In this document: piece by piece, positions 63,873 to 64,000 of the stretch | Layout of the letters: the number at the start of each line of letters is the position of its first letter | How positions within the stretch are numbered: the stretch's first letter is position 1 | NCBI RefSeq assembly: GCF_040047665.1 | Contig: NZ_CP157355.1 | Span: 1,736,001 to 1,800,000 of the forward strand | Reading direction: 5' to 3' | DNA from: Chitinibacter sp. FCG-7 | Lineage (GTDB): Bacteria > Pseudomonadota > Gammaproteobacteria > Burkholderiales > Chitinibacteraceae | DNA length: 64,000 nucleotides | Program-made: the position numbers and the translations under genes | Notes under the pieces: model-generated | Told to the model about the DNA's origin: nothing | The model's database searches: none | Seen by the model: the letters and a program-made list of their open reading frames with translations, nothing else

Positions 63873-64000
63873 TCAGCGCATGGCGTGCGCAACCAGCACC
63901 ATGACTGCAGCCGAGGCGAGACGGGTTTTGACGTCGTCGGCACGGCTGGTCAGCACAATCGGCACGCGTGCGCCGAGCACAATCCCGGCCGAATCGGCGG
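63873..64000 (-). CDS. Phosphate acetyl/butyryltransferase-family protein, C-terminal end only
   Basis: Only the last 42 residues are in the window: ADSAGIVLGARVPIVLTSRADD, then VKTRLASAAVMVLVAHAMR and a TGA stop at 63873-63875. This pattern is the C-terminus of the PTA_PTB family, especially the betaproteobacterial bifunctional enoyl-CoA hydratase/phosphate acetyltransferase type. It converges on the MaoC-like gene, an enzyme of related chemistry. With acetate kinase at 17976 it could form an acyl-phosphate route. Most of the gene lies outside the window. Confidence 0.75.
   Translation of the reverse strand, partial: ADSAGIVLGARVPIVLTSRADDVKTRLASAAVMVLVAHAMR

Overview
The window is a chromosomal segment of a betaproteobacterium of the order Neisseriales. 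The evidence is the betaproteobacterial-type 16S rRNA, the 6S RNA between zapA and a 5-formyltetrahydrofolate cyclo-ligase gene, and the general gene content. A chitin/GlcNAc-using genus of the Chitinibacteraceae (Chitinibacter/Deefgea type) is my best guess, because the window holds a GlcNAc-type PTS and a minor pilin with a chitin-binding-like module. This genus call is inference. I see no prophage, plasmid backbone, CRISPR array or complete insertion sequence.

Layout. 0-6.5 kb: the end of an ankyrin-repeat protein, the Ada DNA-repair regulator, and two oxidoreductase/LysR regulator pairs separated by a duplicated non-coding repeat and a MITE-like element. 6.5-17.1 kb: rpiB, a frameshifted beta-lactamase-family hydrolase, then a mostly minus-strand block with an ABC-2 exporter (one ATPase, two permeases) whose permease genes are separated by small enzyme genes, a secreted esterase, a PQ-loop protein, a small-molecule kinase and an AraC regulator. 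17.2-27.3 kb: a degenerate lipoyl-domain protein containing a parS-like site, ackA, dgkA, a LytTR two-component system, comM, and a GGDEF/EAL-HDOD signalling pair. 27.5-40.3 kb: a LysR regulator opposite a four-gene GST/DUF2917/GST/DUF3291 operon, parE (with a second parS-like site just before its start), gmhA, thiD opposite rubredoxin, an M48 lipoprotein peptidase, hemJ, a CYTH phosphatase and hemL. 40.3-45.7 kb: an AT-richer stretch with four type IV minor-pilin genes, a TlpA-like thioredoxin, and a dense cluster of DnaA-box-like 9-mers beside an AT-rich tract. 45.7-57.2 kb: the GTPase rbgA, zapB-like/zapA, 6S RNA, folate cyclo-ligase, a GlcNAc-type PTS cluster (HPr; EIIA-HPr-EI; a membrane-anchored pseudo-EIIB; EIICB), then a tightly packed hydrolase-phosphomannomutase-nadC operon. 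57.2-63.1 kb: a complete rRNA operon (P1 promoter, 16S, tRNA-Ile, tRNA-Ala, 23S, 5S, terminator). 63.3-64 kb: a MaoC hydratase gene and the 3' end of a phosphate acetyl/butyryltransferase-family gene.

How parts work together. Acetate kinase and the Pta-family enzyme at the right edge could form an acyl-phosphate/acetate route. HPr, the EIIA-HPr-EI fusion and EIICB form a full phosphorelay from PEP to an imported amino sugar. LytS/AlgZ-type kinase and LytTR regulator, and the c-di-GMP enzyme with its HDOD partner, are co-transcribed signalling pairs. Two near-perfect parS sites and several perfect DnaA boxes suggest that the window lies in the origin-proximal part of the chromosome. Two genes (SDR at 4.5 kb and serine hydrolase at 7-8.4 kb) each carry a single frameshift that could be either real decay or a sequencing error.
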